Shown here one piece after another: positions 53,302 through 64,000 of a DNA stretch of 64,000 nt. The translations under genes were made by a program, and so were the position numbers. Every line of letters begins with the position of its first letter. Position 1 is the stretch's first letter. Source of the DNA: Cyanobium sp. NIES-981 (GTDB lineage Bacteria; Cyanobacteriota; Cyanobacteriia; PCC-6307; Cyanobiaceae); NCBI GenBank assembly GCA_945877595.1, contig CAMDVN010000003.1, positions 1 through 64,000 of the forward strand, in the 5' to 3' direction. Under the pieces are notes generated by a model that worked only from the letters and a program-made list of their open reading frames with translations, was not told the DNA's origin and did no database searches.

Positions 53302-54552
53302 GTGCCGGAGCGTCTTCCCACCGATGCCGCCACTCCGGTGGTCAGTGCTTTCTATGACCGTTTCCCCTACCCGGGCGATCCGCTCCAAGACGGCCCGCCT
53401 CCTGGATACAACTGGCGTTGGTGTGTCGACAGCGCTCGCGCTGTTGTGGCTGGGGTGCTGCCAAGCCCGCCCCCCGGCGCTTCTGGTCGGCCCTGGCGGA
53501 TCCTCGATGCCGGCTGTGGCACCGGGGTAAGCACCGATTACCTCTGCCATCTCAATCCCGGCAGTTCCGTGCTGGCGGTCGATATCAGCAGCGGGGCGCT
53601 GGCGGTGGCTCGCGACCGCACTGCCCGTTCGGGCGCTGCCGCTGCCGTGACGAGCTTGCGGATCGAGGAGCGCAGCCTGCTGGATCTGGATGGGGAGGAG
53701 CCCTTCGACTACATCAACTCGGTTGGGGTGTTGCATCACCTTCGTGACCCCAGGGCCGGTCTCGCGGCCCTGGCTGAGCGGCTGGTGCCCGGAGGGTTGC
53801 TGCATTTGTTCCTCTATGCCGACGGGGGCCGTTGGGAGATTCACCGTTGCCAACAGGCCCTCACCCTGCTGGGGGTGGGCACTGCTGAGCAGGGGTTGCG
53901 GCTGGGGCGTGAGTTGTTTTCGGTTCTGCCCGAGGGCAATCGGTTGCGGCAGCACCACACCCAGCGCTGGGCGCTTGATACGGCGGCTGATGCCAATTTC
54001 GCCGACATGTACCTCCATCCCCAGGAAACGAGTTACAACCTGGAGCGCTTGATGGCGTTTGTGGCCAGCGCTGAGCTCAGCTTTGCCGGCTTTTCCAATC
54101 CCATGGTTTGGAACCCGGCCCGCCTGCTCAACGGTGAGCTGTTGGAGCGGGCCCTGGCTTTGCCCTTGCCTCAGCAGTGGGCCCTGGTGGAGGCCCTCGA
54201 TCCCGACATCAGCCACTTCGAGTTTTTCCTGAGCAGGGGACCCCTGTCCCCTCAGCGCTGGTCAGATGACCAAGCGCTGCTCGGGGCACGGGGGCAGCGC
54301 AGCCGTTGTCTTTGGGGATGGCCTTCCACCACCCTGCTGGGACCCGATCTGATGCCGCTCACGATTGAGCCCCAAGATCTGGCCCTGGTGCAGGCCTGGG
54401 AGACCCAGCCGTCGCTCAGCCTCGAGGCCCTCCCCTTGGCCATGGATGGGCCGGAACGATGCCGTCGGGTGCGCCATCTGGTGGCCGAGCAGGTGCTCCA
54501 GCTGGTTGATGCCGAGATCCCTTTCCCTGGCAAGAGCCTGGGCTCCTCGTGA
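53302..54552 (+). CDS. SAM-dependent methyltransferase
   Basis: A 416-residue class I methyltransferase. The SAM site is WRILDAGCGTGVSTDYLCHL (about 70-90), then SSVLAVDISSGALAVARDRT, FDYINSVGVLHHLRDPRAGL and PGGLLHLFLY. VVSAFYDRFPYPGDPL precedes the domain. The C-terminal 200 residues are of unknown fold, with repeated Trp and Leu. The acceptor substrate is unknown. The start is GTG 53302. It lies between apcE (divergent) and the ATP synthase operon. Confidence 0.85.
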   Translation: MPERLPTDAATPVVSAFYDRFPYPGDPLQDGPPPGYNWRWCVDSARAVVAGVLPSPPPGASGRPWRILDAGCGTGVSTDYLCHLNPGSSVLAVDISSGALAVARDRTARSGAAAAVTSLRIEERSLLDLDGEEPFDYINSVGVLHHLRDPRAGLAALAERLVPGGLLHLFLYADGGRWEIHRCQQALTLLGVGTAEQGLRLGRELFSVLPEGNRLRQHHTQRWALDTAADANFADMYLHPQETSYNLERLMAFVASAELSFAGFSNPMVWNPARLLNGELLERALALPLPQQWALVEALDPDISHFEFFLSRGPLSPQRWSDDQALLGARGQRSRCLWGWPSTTLLGPDLMPLTIEPQDLALVQAWETQPSLSLEALPLAMDGPERCRRVRHLVAEQVLQLVDAEIPFPGKSLGSS

Positions 54553-54648
54553 TAGATTCCGCGCGCTTTTCGAGTTCCGGCGCGCTTGCGGGCAACCCTC
54601 GCCTCCGACCCCGCTTCGGCCTCGGCATCACCGCCGCAGTCAGGCCCG

Positions 54649-54705
54649 TCCAGCCCACTGGACCTTGCGTCCAGCCCACTGGACCTTGTGTCCAGTCCGA
54701 TGGAC
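54649..54705. repeat. 21-bp tandem repeat across the atpI start
   Basis: Two 21-bp units (54649-54669, 54670-54690; TCCAGCCCACTGGACCTTGCG type) and a partial third (54691-54705). The atpI ATG (54700) is inside the third copy. The frame is open upstream to 54586 as [14 protein letters not shown], but without family similarity. Confidence 0.92.
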
Positions 54706-55035
54706 GATTACGCCCGGCTGCAGCGGAGACTGCTGCTGGCCACTTTGATGGTGTCGGTTGTGGTGAGCCTGCTCACCCTGCTGTTCTTTGGTGGAGCCAC
54801 CGCCAGCAGTCTTCTGCTCGGTGCCTGCTGCGGACTGCTTTATCTGCGCCTTTTGGCGCGGAGTGTGGCCAGAGTGGGTCCCGACTCCCGGTCGGTTGGC
54901 CGCTTTCAGGTGCTGGTTCCAGCCCTGTTGGTTGTGGTCTCTGCCCGCATCCCCGCCATTGAAATCCTGCCGGCCCTGGCCGGATTTGTGCTCTACAAAC
55001 CCGCCCTGCTGTTGCAGGCATTTCTTGCCCCCTGA
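54700..55035 (+). CDS. atpI: ATP synthase protein I
   Basis: A 111-residue membrane protein with four hydrophobic segments: [60 protein letters not shown] and [16 protein letters not shown]. AtpI/Atp1 helps assemble the c-ring and is the first gene in the cyanobacterial ATP synthase operon. The start is ATG 54700, inside a tandem repeat; an upstream GTG at 54586 would add a repeat-coded extension. Confidence 0.88.
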   Translation: MDDYARLQRRLLLATLMVSVVVSLLTLLFFGGATASSLLLGACCGLLYLRLLARSVARVGPDSRSVGRFQVLVPALLVVVSARIPAIEILPALAGFVLYKPALLLQAFLAP

Positions 55036-55049
55036 ACCACCCGTTTCCC

Positions 55050-55778
55050 ATGGTTCCCCTGCCCCAGCTCCTTCCGTTCGCCGAACTGGAGGTTGGAAAA
55101 CAATTTTATTGGCACCTCGGCAATTTTCACCTTCATGGTCAGGTCTTCCTGAGTTCATGGGTGGTGATCGGGGCCCTGCTGACCCTGGTTGTGGTTGGAA
55201 CCCGCACGATGGAACGGGAACCGCGCGGGGTCCAAAATCTGCTGGAATTCCTTTGGGATTACCTTCGCGATCTGGCCCGCGAGCAAATTGGCGAAAAGGC
55301 TTACCGCGATTGGTTGCCGTTCATCGGCACGCTGTTTCTGTTCATCTTCGTGTGCAACTGGGGTGGTGCTCTGATCCCCTGGAAGTTGATTGAGATCCCG
55401 AACGGCGAGCTGGGTGCTCCCACAGCCGACATCAACACCACCGTGGCGATGGCCCTGCTGGTCTCTCTTTCGTATTTCTATGCAGGATTGAGCCGCAAGG
55501 GCTTGAGGTACTTCGAGTACTACGTGGAGCCGACCCCCATCATGCTCCCGTTCAAGATCATCGAGGATTTCACGAAGCCTCTGTCCCTCTCCTTCCGTCT
55601 GTTTGGCAACATCCTTGCGGACGAATTGGTCGTGGGTGTGCTGGCTTTCCTGGTCCCTGTGCTCGTGCCTCTGCCGGCCATGTTCTTGGGCCTGTTTACC
55701 AGTGCAATCCAGGCTCTGATTTTCGCCACCCTCGCCGCCAACTACATCGGTGAGGCCGTGCACGAAGAGCACCACTGA
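55050..55778 (+). CDS. atpB: ATP synthase subunit a
   Basis: A 242-residue subunit a of the F0 sector, making the proton half-channels. [20 protein letters not shown] opens the protein and five or six hydrophobic helices follow. The essential Arg is in [20 protein letters not shown], and the C-terminus is [16 protein letters not shown]. Proton transfer happens between this Arg and Glu61 of subunit c. Upstream atpI is 14 nt away. Confidence 0.97.
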   Translation: MVPLPQLLPFAELEVGKQFYWHLGNFHLHGQVFLSSWVVIGALLTLVVVGTRTMEREPRGVQNLLEFLWDYLRDLAREQIGEKAYRDWLPFIGTLFLFIFVCNWGGALIPWKLIEIPNGELGAPTADINTTVAMALLVSLSYFYAGLSRKGLRYFEYYVEPTPIMLPFKIIEDFTKPLSLSFRLFGNILADELVVGVLAFLVPVLVPLPAMFLGLFTSAIQALIFATLAANYIGEAVHEEHH

Positions 55779-56198
<420 letters not shown>

Positions 56199-56209
56199 CC
56201 CCGACGACG

Positions 56210-56246
56210 GGGACAACAGAGGGAGCCTGGCTTCCCCTGTTGTCCC
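56210..56246 (+). other. Intercistronic hairpin after atpE
   Basis: GGGACAACAG (56210-56219) pairs with CTGTTGTCCC (56237-56246), and inner bases GGGA/TTCC extend the stem after one mismatch. No T run follows, so it is not a terminator. Hairpins at this place may stabilise the atpE message to give the higher c-subunit dose; that role is inferred. Confidence 0.7.
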
Positions 56247-56350
56247 TCCGGCCAGCTGTTTCGTTGCGACGAAACCTTCTTTCCTGACCCTCAGCTTTTG
56301 GGTCAACCAGGCCCTTGACCGGGTCTTTTCAACTCCGGCGCTCTCCTCCG

Positions 56351-56833
56351 ATGTCCAGTTGGCTCCTTCTTGCCGCTGCCGGTGCTGCTTCTAGCGCACC
56401 TGAGGGAGGTCTTTTTGACCTCGATGCCACCCTCCCGCTCATGGCGGTTCAGGTTGTGCTCCTCACGTTCATTTTGAATGCCCTCTTCTTCCGTCCTGTT
56501 GGCCGGGTCGTTGAAGATCGCGAGGGCTATATCGCTACCAGCCGTGCCGATGCCAAGCAAAAGCTCGCCCAGGTTCAGCGCCTGGAGGCCGATCTGGCCG
56601 AGCAACTCAAGGGTGCTCGTCAGCAGGCCCAGCAGCTGATCCTCGAGGCCGAGCAGGAAGTCGACAAGCTCTACCGCGAGGCCCTGGCTTTGGCTCAGTC
56701 TGAAGCCAACGCCTCACGAGAGCAAGCTCGCCGCGAGATCGAGAAGGAGCGGGACCAGGCCTTGGCCGCCCTCGGGGCTGAGTCTGACCGTCTCGGAGCC
56801 TTGATCGTTAACCGTCTGCTGCCAGCCAAATGA
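56351..56833 (+). CDS. atpG: ATP synthase subunit b'
   Basis: A 160-residue b' subunit, the second stator subunit of photosynthetic ATP synthases. It has one N-terminal membrane segment ([20 protein letters not shown]) and a long charged helix ([20 protein letters not shown]). ATG 56351 ([11 protein letters not shown]) was chosen. Its stop overlaps atpF by 4 nt. The gene is also called atpF2 in some annotations. Confidence 0.95.
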   Translation: MSSWLLLAAAGAASSAPEGGLFDLDATLPLMAVQVVLLTFILNALFFRPVGRVVEDREGYIATSRADAKQKLAQVQRLEADLAEQLKGARQQAQQLILEAEQEVDKLYREALALAQSEANASREQARREIEKERDQALAALGAESDRLGALIVNRLLPAK

Positions 56834-57359
56834 TTGCGACTTTCGCACCACGGGCCCTAATGGCCCATGCCGGCGGCTTCGGCATCAACACCAACATCCT
56901 CGACACCAACCTGATCAACCTGGTCATTGTGATCGGGGTTCTGTTCTGGTTTTTGCGGGGCTTTCTCGGAGGGATCCTTGACCGTCGCCGCCTGGCGATT
57001 CTCGCTGACCTCAACGATGCCGAGGAACGTCTGAAGCAAGCCAATGCGGCCTTGGCCCTAGCCCAGCAGGGTGTGGCTGCTGCCCAGCAAAAGGCCGAAC
57101 AGATTCGCGCCGATGGCAAGGCTCGGGCCGCCGCTGTTCGAATCGATAGCGAGAAGCGCACCATTGAGGAAATGGCGCGGCTCCGTCAGGACGCCGTATC
57201 TGATCTCAATGCCGAAGCTGCTCGGGTCAATGACCTGCTTCGCCGTGAGGCAGCTCGCCAAGCGATCGAAAAGGCCTTGGCTGCCCTGCCAGGCAAGCTC
57301 GACGACGCAGCCCAGGGCCAGTTGCTTGACCAGTCCATCTCCAATCTGGGGAACGCCTG

Positions 57360-57360
<1 letters not shown>
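56830..57360 (+). CDS. atpF: ATP synthase subunit b
   Basis: A 176-residue b subunit. The membrane segment is [20 protein letters not shown] and the rest is a charged coiled coil ([20 protein letters not shown]), forming the peripheral stalk with b' and delta. It overlaps b' by 4 nt and delta by 1 nt (TGATG). Confidence 0.96.
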
Positions 57361-59491
<2,131 letters not shown>

Positions 59492-59504
59492 GGAGACGAC
59501 GCCA

Positions 59505-60449
59505 ATGGCAAACCTCAAAGAAATCCGCGACCGGATCAGTTCGGTCAAGAACACTCGCAAGATCACCGAGGCGATGCGCCTCGTAGCGGCCGCCAAGGTG
59601 CGCCGTGCCCAAGAACAGGTTCTTCGTAGTCGGCCTTTTGCCGATCGTCTCGCCAGGGTTCTGGAAAATCTCCAGTCCCGTATGCGCTTCGAAGAGGCTG
59701 ATGCTCCCCTGCTCGAGGATCGTCCTGTTCAATCAATCACCCTGTTGGTGGTGAGTGCCGACCGCGGCCTCTGTGGTGGCTATAACGCCAACATCATCAA
59801 ACGCACTGAGCTTCGCTTTGCTGAGCTCAAGCAACAGGGCTATAACGTCGATTTGGTTTTGATTGGTCGAAAGGCGATCACTTATTTCCAGAACCGCCGT
59901 TATCCTGTTCGCGCCACATTCACTGGGTTGGAACAGGTCCCAACGGCTTCCGAGGCGATGGGGATTTCAAACGAGGTCCTGGCCGAGTTCCTCTCGGGCA
60001 GCACCGATCGTGTCGAAATCATCTTCACCAAGTTCATCAATTTGGTGAGCTCCAGGCCGGTCTCCCAGACCTTGCTGCCCCTGGATCCCCAGGGCATTGC
60101 AGCCCCTGACGATGAGATCTTCAGGCTGACAACCCGGGAAGGTCGACTCACTGTTGAGGTTGGAGCTGCTGCCAATCAGCAGCCGCCACTTCCCTCTGAC
60201 ATCGTCTTTGAACAGAGTCCGGATCAGCTGCTGAATGCACTGTTGCCGCTGTATCTGGAAAACCAGTTGTTGCGTTCGCTCCAGGAGGCTGCGGCTTCTG
60301 AATTGGCCAGTCGGATGACGGCCATGAACAATGCCAGCGACAACGCGAAGGCCCTCGCCAAAACGCTCACCCTTGATTACAACAAGGCGCGCCAGGCAGC
60401 CATCACCCAGGAGATCCTGGAAGTGGTGGGTGGTGCTTCGGCGATGTGA
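59505..60449 (+). CDS. atpC: ATP synthase subunit gamma
   Basis: A 314-residue rotor shaft subunit (symbol atpC in cyanobacteria, atpG elsewhere). [20 protein letters not shown] opens the protein and [20 protein letters not shown] closes it. The insertion of photosynthetic gamma subunits is present at about 195-230, but without the two regulatory Cys of plant gamma. It is 13 nt after atpA and ends the operon; no clear terminator is seen in 60450-60559. Confidence 0.97.
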   Translation: MANLKEIRDRISSVKNTRKITEAMRLVAAAKVRRAQEQVLRSRPFADRLARVLENLQSRMRFEEADAPLLEDRPVQSITLLVVSADRGLCGGYNANIIKRTELRFAELKQQGYNVDLVLIGRKAITYFQNRRYPVRATFTGLEQVPTASEAMGISNEVLAEFLSGSTDRVEIIFTKFINLVSSRPVSQTLLPLDPQGIAAPDDEIFRLTTREGRLTVEVGAAANQQPPLPSDIVFEQSPDQLLNALLPLYLENQLLRSLQEAAASELASRMTAMNNASDNAKALAKTLTLDYNKARQAAITQEILEVVGGASAM

Positions 60450-60559
60450 GCTTGGCCTAGGCAGCTAGGAAGCCGGCAATCCTTGGGCGGTTTTGCGCGT
60501 TTCGCGTGCATCTCCGCCTCTGGGTTGCTGGTTTTTTGTTGGTTTTGACCGTTTCAGCC

Positions 60560-61297
60560 ATGCTTTTGCCCAGCCCTGCACCTGGTGCGTTGGTGATCCA
60601 ACCTCTGTTTCCAGTGGCGCTCGGGCAGGTCCAGTTGCGGCCCGAACCGCTTGATTTGGCCCTCCAGCTCCAGGCGCTCCACGCTCTGCGTGGCGATGCA
60701 CGCAGCAATCCGGATCCGGGCTGTGCCTGGACTGGCGACCTCAATGGCGTTTGGCAGCTGCACCACCATGGGACCTTCGTGCCGCTGATTCGGCAGCTCG
60801 TTGATCACGCCAAGGCTTACCTCGTAACCCTCGGTTTTGATCTTCACCAGGTCTGTCTGCACATCCAGCGCTGCTGGCCGGTGTTGAGCGAAGCGGGACA
60901 AGTGGTGGGCCGTCATCACCACCCCAATGCCCATCTCAGTGCGGTCTATTACTTCACCGGTGATGGCAGCGGTCGCTGCGGATCCCTTCGCTTTTGGCCC
61001 CAGCGTCAGGTCAACGAGCTGGTCCCGGGGATGGCTGTCGGTCACGGCGCTCCTCTGGCCGAGGCTGACTGGGCCCAGTCCTCCTGGACGACTCCCTGGA
61101 TCGATGTGGCTCCCCAGGCGGGCTTGCTGCTCCTGTTTCCCGCTGGGCTCGATCACGGCGTGCTGCCAAACCAGGACGATCAAAACCTGCGCTGTTCCCT
61201 CAGCATCGACTTTGTGCTGACTGCGGCTGCGTGCGGGCCCGGGCAGGCTCCTCCTGAGTACTTGGCACCCCATCCACTCCAATGGGATCCGGTTTGA
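60560..61297 (+). CDS. Putative 2OG-Fe(II) oxygenase
   Basis: A 245-residue protein of the TIGR02466-type family of putative 2-oxoglutarate/iron oxygenases. LFPVALGQVQLRPEPLDLAL is near the N-terminus, the facial-triad region is GRHHHPNAHLSAVYYFTGDG, and the second His and Arg are in PAGLDHGVLPNQ and LRCSLSIDFVL. Iron and 2OG ligands are inferred from these motifs. ATG 60560 was chosen because family similarity begins there; the frame is open from 60506. Confidence 0.8.
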   Translation: MLLPSPAPGALVIQPLFPVALGQVQLRPEPLDLALQLQALHALRGDARSNPDPGCAWTGDLNGVWQLHHHGTFVPLIRQLVDHAKAYLVTLGFDLHQVCLHIQRCWPVLSEAGQVVGRHHHPNAHLSAVYYFTGDGSGRCGSLRFWPQRQVNELVPGMAVGHGAPLAEADWAQSSWTTPWIDVAPQAGLLLLFPAGLDHGVLPNQDDQNLRCSLSIDFVLTAAACGPGQAPPEYLAPHPLQWDPV

Positions 61298-61402
61298 ATG
61301 CATCGGATTCGGTTTGGATTTGCTGAGGCCGGGGTCCGAGTTCTCCCATGGCGAGGCGATCTGGTTTGATTGGAGCCCGAGCAGCCCCCCTCCCGATCAC
61401 CC

Positions 61403-61738
61403 ATGAGTGCAACGTTCACTGTTGTGGCCGAGCTTGAGGGCGGCAGCCACACCGGCATCCACACGTTTTTATGCCGCGACGACCAGTCGGTGTTGGCTGC
61501 CGCCGAAGCGGCAGGAGTGCCCCTGCCCAGTTCCTGTTGTTCGGGGGTCTGCACCACGTGTGCAGCGTTGATCATCGAGGGCACGGTCCAGCAAAAGGAC
61601 GCCATGGGTGTAAAGGCTGAACTTCAGCAACAGGGCTATGCGCTGTTGTGTGTGGCCTTTCCGTGCAGTGATCTCAAACTGAAGGCCGGTCAAGAGGACG
61701 CCCTCTATGAGGCCCAGTTCGGGCAATTTCAGAAATAG
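61403..61738 (+). CDS. [2Fe-2S] ferredoxin
   Basis: A 111-residue plant-type ferredoxin. The cluster ligands fit CxxxxCxxC...C in SSCCSGVCTTCAALIIEGTV and GYALLCVAFPCSDLK. It has an acidic surface and an extended C-terminus (KAGQEDALYEAQFGQFQK). It carries electrons from photosystem I or to a specific reductase. The partner is unknown. It lies 105 nt after the oxygenase gene, which could be a partner. Confidence 0.92.
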   Translation: MSATFTVVAELEGGSHTGIHTFLCRDDQSVLAAAEAAGVPLPSSCCSGVCTTCAALIIEGTVQQKDAMGVKAELQQQGYALLCVAFPCSDLKLKAGQEDALYEAQFGQFQK

Positions 61739-61757
61739 GTTGCGATCAGTTGAGCCC

Positions 61758-61970
61758 ATGGCTGTCTCGTCTGGCCTGGTGCTGGCGCCGCTTGACTTGC
61801 GGCTAAAGCGCCAGCCGGGGCCCTTGTTGGCTCAGATCCAAGCCGCGGTAGCGGCCCAGGGTGTGCCGCTGCGCTGGGCGATCACTGCGGTGCAGGGGGA
61901 CGATCTGTTGATTGAGGCCATCGTGCTTCGCAACGATGCCGATCCGCCTGCGCCTGGGCCGCAGCGCTGA
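61758..61970 (+). CDS. Small hypothetical protein upstream of DUF3326
   Basis: A 70-residue protein, MAVSSGLVLAPLDLRLKRQP, then LLAQIQAAVAAQGVPLRWAI. I do not recognise it. Its stop overlaps the start of the DUF3326 gene (TGATG) and it starts 19 nt after the ferredoxin gene, so the three may be one transcript. Confidence 0.65.
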   Translation: MAVSSGLVLAPLDLRLKRQPGPLLAQIQAAVAAQGVPLRWAITAVQGDDLLIEAIVLRNDADPPAPGPQR

Positions 61971-63055
61971 TGACTACCTTGCCCACCCTGCCCGCCCTCC
62001 CCACCCTGCTGGTGATTCCCACCGGCATCGGTTGCGAGCTGGGTGGCTTTGCCGGTGATGGCCTGCCGGCCGCCCGACTGTTGGCGGCGGCGAGCGGTTG
62101 CTTGATTACCCATCCCAATGTGATGAATGGCGCGTCGCTCTACTGGAGTGATCCGCGCATTCACTACGTGGAAGGCTCAGCTTTGGATCGTTTTGCTGCG
62201 GGAAGCCTGGCCCTGCGGCCGGTGCGGCGGCAGCGGGTGGGGCTGCTGCTTGATGCCGGCATCGAGCAGGAGCTGCGGCTGCGCCACCTCCAGGTGGCCG
62301 ATGCTTGCCGCGCCAGCCTGGGCCTGGAGATCGGTCCTGTGGTGACCACCGAGATGCCCCTGGAAGTGAGCCTCAACCGTGGCCCCAGTGGAGCGAGCTG
62401 GGGCCAGCTAGGCCGACCAGATGCGTTGTTACGGGCTGGCGAGCAATTGCGGGCTGGCGGTGCCACGGCCGTTGCGGTCGTGGCCCGTTTCCCCGAGGAC
62501 ACCGGCAGTGAAGCTCTGGCTGCTTATCGCAGTGGTACTGGGGTTGATGCCCTGGCCGGTGCCGAGGCGGTGATCAGCCATCTGCTTAGCGAGCATCTGG
62601 GTTTGCCCTGCGCCCATGCCCCGGCCCTCAGTCCGCTGCCGCTCGACCCGGCGCTCGACCCCCGCGCCGCTGCCGAGGAGCTCGGCACCACCTTTCTGGC
62701 GTGTGTGTTGGTGGGTCTCAGCCGCGCCCCTGACCTGGTGCTCTGGCCACCCCTGCTTGGGTCTGTGGCTGCAGATCCGGCCCTGCTGCGCCCCGAGGCG
62801 ATCGCTGCGGTGGTCGCACCGGCTGGCGCCTTGGGTGGGGCAGCGGTGTTGGCGGCGGTTGAGCGAGGTGTGCCGCTGATCTCCGTTCACAACCCTTGCC
62901 TGCTCAGCGTCACCGCTGAGGCGCTTGGGCTGTCTTTGGCTGGTGCCCAGGTGCTGCCGGCTTCCAGTTATTGCGAAGCGGCCGGATTGCTGCTGGCGCT
63001 GCGCGAAGGCATCAGCCCGGCGGCTCTGTGCCGCCCCATCGAGCGGCTGGCTTGA
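61970..63055 (+). CDS. DUF3326 protein
   Basis: A 361-residue protein of the DUF3326 family of cyanobacteria and plants. LLVIPTGIGCELGGFAGDGL, ITHPNVMNGASLYW, YVEGSALDRFAAGSLAL and GVPLISVHNPCLLSVTAEAL are in the conserved body. The strongly ordered Gly/Pro motifs suggest an enzyme, but no reaction is known. It starts on the stop codon of the small gene before it. Confidence 0.85.
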   Translation: MTTLPTLPALPTLLVIPTGIGCELGGFAGDGLPAARLLAAASGCLITHPNVMNGASLYWSDPRIHYVEGSALDRFAAGSLALRPVRRQRVGLLLDAGIEQELRLRHLQVADACRASLGLEIGPVVTTEMPLEVSLNRGPSGASWGQLGRPDALLRAGEQLRAGGATAVAVVARFPEDTGSEALAAYRSGTGVDALAGAEAVISHLLSEHLGLPCAHAPALSPLPLDPALDPRAAAEELGTTFLACVLVGLSRAPDLVLWPPLLGSVAADPALLRPEAIAAVVAPAGALGGAAVLAAVERGVPLISVHNPCLLSVTAEALGLSLAGAQVLPASSYCEAAGLLLALREGISPAALCRPIERLA

Positions 63056-63065
63056 GCAGGCCCGC

Positions 63066-64000
63066 TCAGCGCAGGCAGGCCATTGGGTGGCGAGATGGCA
63101 GGCCCAGGGCTTTGGCGACGCCGGGATGGCACACCGAACCGGCCACGGTGTTGAGGCCGCTGAGTAGCTCGGGACGGTCGGTCACGGCTTCGCTCAAACC
63201 TCGGCCCGCCATCACCAAGATGTAGGGGAGGGTGACGCTCACCAGGGCCTCGGTGGAGGTGAAGGGCACGGCCCCGGGCATGTTGCCCACGGCGTAGTGC
63301 AGCACGCCGTGGACCTCGAAGGTGGGGGCGGTGTGGGTGGTTTCGCGACTGGTGGCGATGCAGCCGCCCTGGTCGATGGCCACATCGACGATCACCGAGC
63401 CCGGTTTCATCTGCCTCACCAGGTCGGCCTCGACCAAGGTGGGGGCGCGTCCTCCCGGCAGCAGCACGGCGCCGATCACCAGGTCGGCCCCGGGCACCAA
63501 CCGCTCAATTAGGCCGTGGCTGCTCACCAGGCTCACCAGGCGGCCGCGCCGGTCGGCCTCAAGGCTTCGCAGCCGCTGGGGCGAGCGGTCCAGCAGAAAC
63601 ACCTCGGCATCCAGGGCGGCAGCAATCCGCGCGGCATGCCAACCCACTGTGCCGGCCCCCAGCACCACCACCCGAGCCGGCCGCACACCCGTGCAGCCGC
63701 CAATCAAGACACCGCGGCCGCCGTGGGGTTTTTCAAGCAGGTAGGCGCCGACCTGGGCGGCCAGGCGTCCGGCGATTTCGCTCATGGGGGCCAGCAGCGG
63801 CAGGCTGCCGTCCTCGAGCTGCACCGTCTCGTAGGCCACGGCCGTGGTGCCGGCCTCCAGCAGGGCGCGGCCCACCTCGGGGTAGGCGGCCAGGTGCAGG
63901 TAGGTGAACAGCACCAGGTCGGGTCGCAGGTATCCGAATTCCTCGCTCTGGGGCTCCTTCACCTTGACCACCAGATGGGCGGCCCAGGCCTCGTCTCGGC
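63066..64000 (-). CDS. ald: Alanine dehydrogenase, 5' end outside the window
   Basis: At least 311 C-terminal residues are present; the start lies beyond 64000. It makes pyruvate, NH3 and NADH from L-alanine. The substrate region starts HLVVKVKEPQSEEFGYLRPD, and the Rossmann fold is VVVLGAGTVGWHAARIAAAL, then AEVFLLDRSP. IVDVAIDQGGCIATSRETTH and GVLHYAVGNMPGAVPFTSTE are family signatures. The C-terminus (CHPGVAKALGLP) is complete. It is convergent with DUF3326, with 10 nt between. Confidence 0.95.
   Translation of the reverse strand, partial: RDEAWAAHLVVKVKEPQSEEFGYLRPDLVLFTYLHLAAYPEVGRALLEAGTTAVAYETVQLEDGSLPLLAPMSEIAGRLAAQVGAYLLEKPHGGRGVLIGGCTGVRPARVVVLGAGTVGWHAARIAAALDAEVFLLDRSPQRLRSLEADRRGRLVSLVSSHGLIERLVPGADLVIGAVLLPGGRAPTLVEADLVRQMKPGSVIVDVAIDQGGCIATSRETTHTAPTFEVHGVLHYAVGNMPGAVPFTSTEALVSVTLPYILVMAGRGLSEAVTDRPELLSGLNTVAGSVCHPGVAKALGLPSRHPMACLR

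Noticed and set aside
56210-56246. Terminator after atpE
   Set aside because: The hairpin lacks a T run and the operon continues without a new start region.

Overview
The window is from a GC-rich picocyanobacterium of the Synechococcus/Cyanobium type. The sequence basis for this is the end of a D1 (psbA) gene, the split RNA polymerase genes rpoC1/rpoC2, allophycocyanin genes apcA, apcB, apcC and apcE, a high-light-inducible protein, a cyanobacterial ATP synthase operon with a duplicated b subunit (b and b'), the BioK-type biotin esterase, PII, and many small proteins restricted to cyanobacteria. Genus and species cannot be fixed without a search. The window looks like an ordinary densely packed chromosome, with one accessory patch at its left end.

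Layout. 1-178: 3' end and terminator of psbA. 247-3643: a gene-poor patch bounded by a 3'-half copy of tRNA-Thr (247-283) and the intact tRNA-Thr(CGU) (3572-3643), holding broken IS5- and IS3-type transposase remnants, one intact Tat-exported flavin amine oxidase and a cluster of decamer repeats beside the intact tRNA. It has the geometry of an eroded tRNA-integrated island. 3687-10862: DUF3493 and a low-complexity-tail membrane protein, then the translation/transcription cluster (small Cys protein)-rimP-nusA-ylxR-infB. 10988-14191: HtrA-type protease, rpiA, hisD. 14298-26533: rpsT, tatD, rpoB-rpoC1-rpoC2, a Hli gene overlapping rpoC2, and rlmN. 26538-33050: an MFS permease, a 41-aa membrane peptide with a HEAT-repeat protein, the DUF2997-Ycf35-ferredoxin trio, an aldo/keto reductase, rsmG, a J-domain protein and DUF3143. 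33078-36751: biotin operon bioF-bioK-bioC-bioD with only an eroded end of bioA left. 37069-44151: Ski2-like RNA helicase, rlmH, OsmC protein, a truncated CheR-like remnant, purB, tlyA. 44158-48394: glnB (PII) and queF divergent around a perfect NtcA-type palindrome, ccs1, ccdA, ftsW. 48529-53161: phycobilisome core genes apcE and apcA-apcB-apcC, each unit with a clear terminator. 53302-60449: a methyltransferase and the ATP synthase operon atpI-atpB-atpE-b'-b-delta-alpha-gamma. 60560-64000: a 2OG-Fe(II) oxygenase, a [2Fe-2S] ferredoxin, a small protein with DUF3326, and the 3' part of alanine dehydrogenase.

The most unusual property is a scatter of short tandem arrays (units of 12, 14, 15, 16, 18 or 21 bp, 2-6 copies). 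Their sequences are unrelated from site to site, and they lie almost always at gene edges: in leaders (rpoB, bioF, the helicase, atpI), at protein ends (NusA, BioC, DUF3143, the membrane protein at 3888) or where a gene has been lost (bioA, cheR). Some start codons lie inside an array. This looks like a genome-wide process of local tandem duplication and deserves a systematic count.
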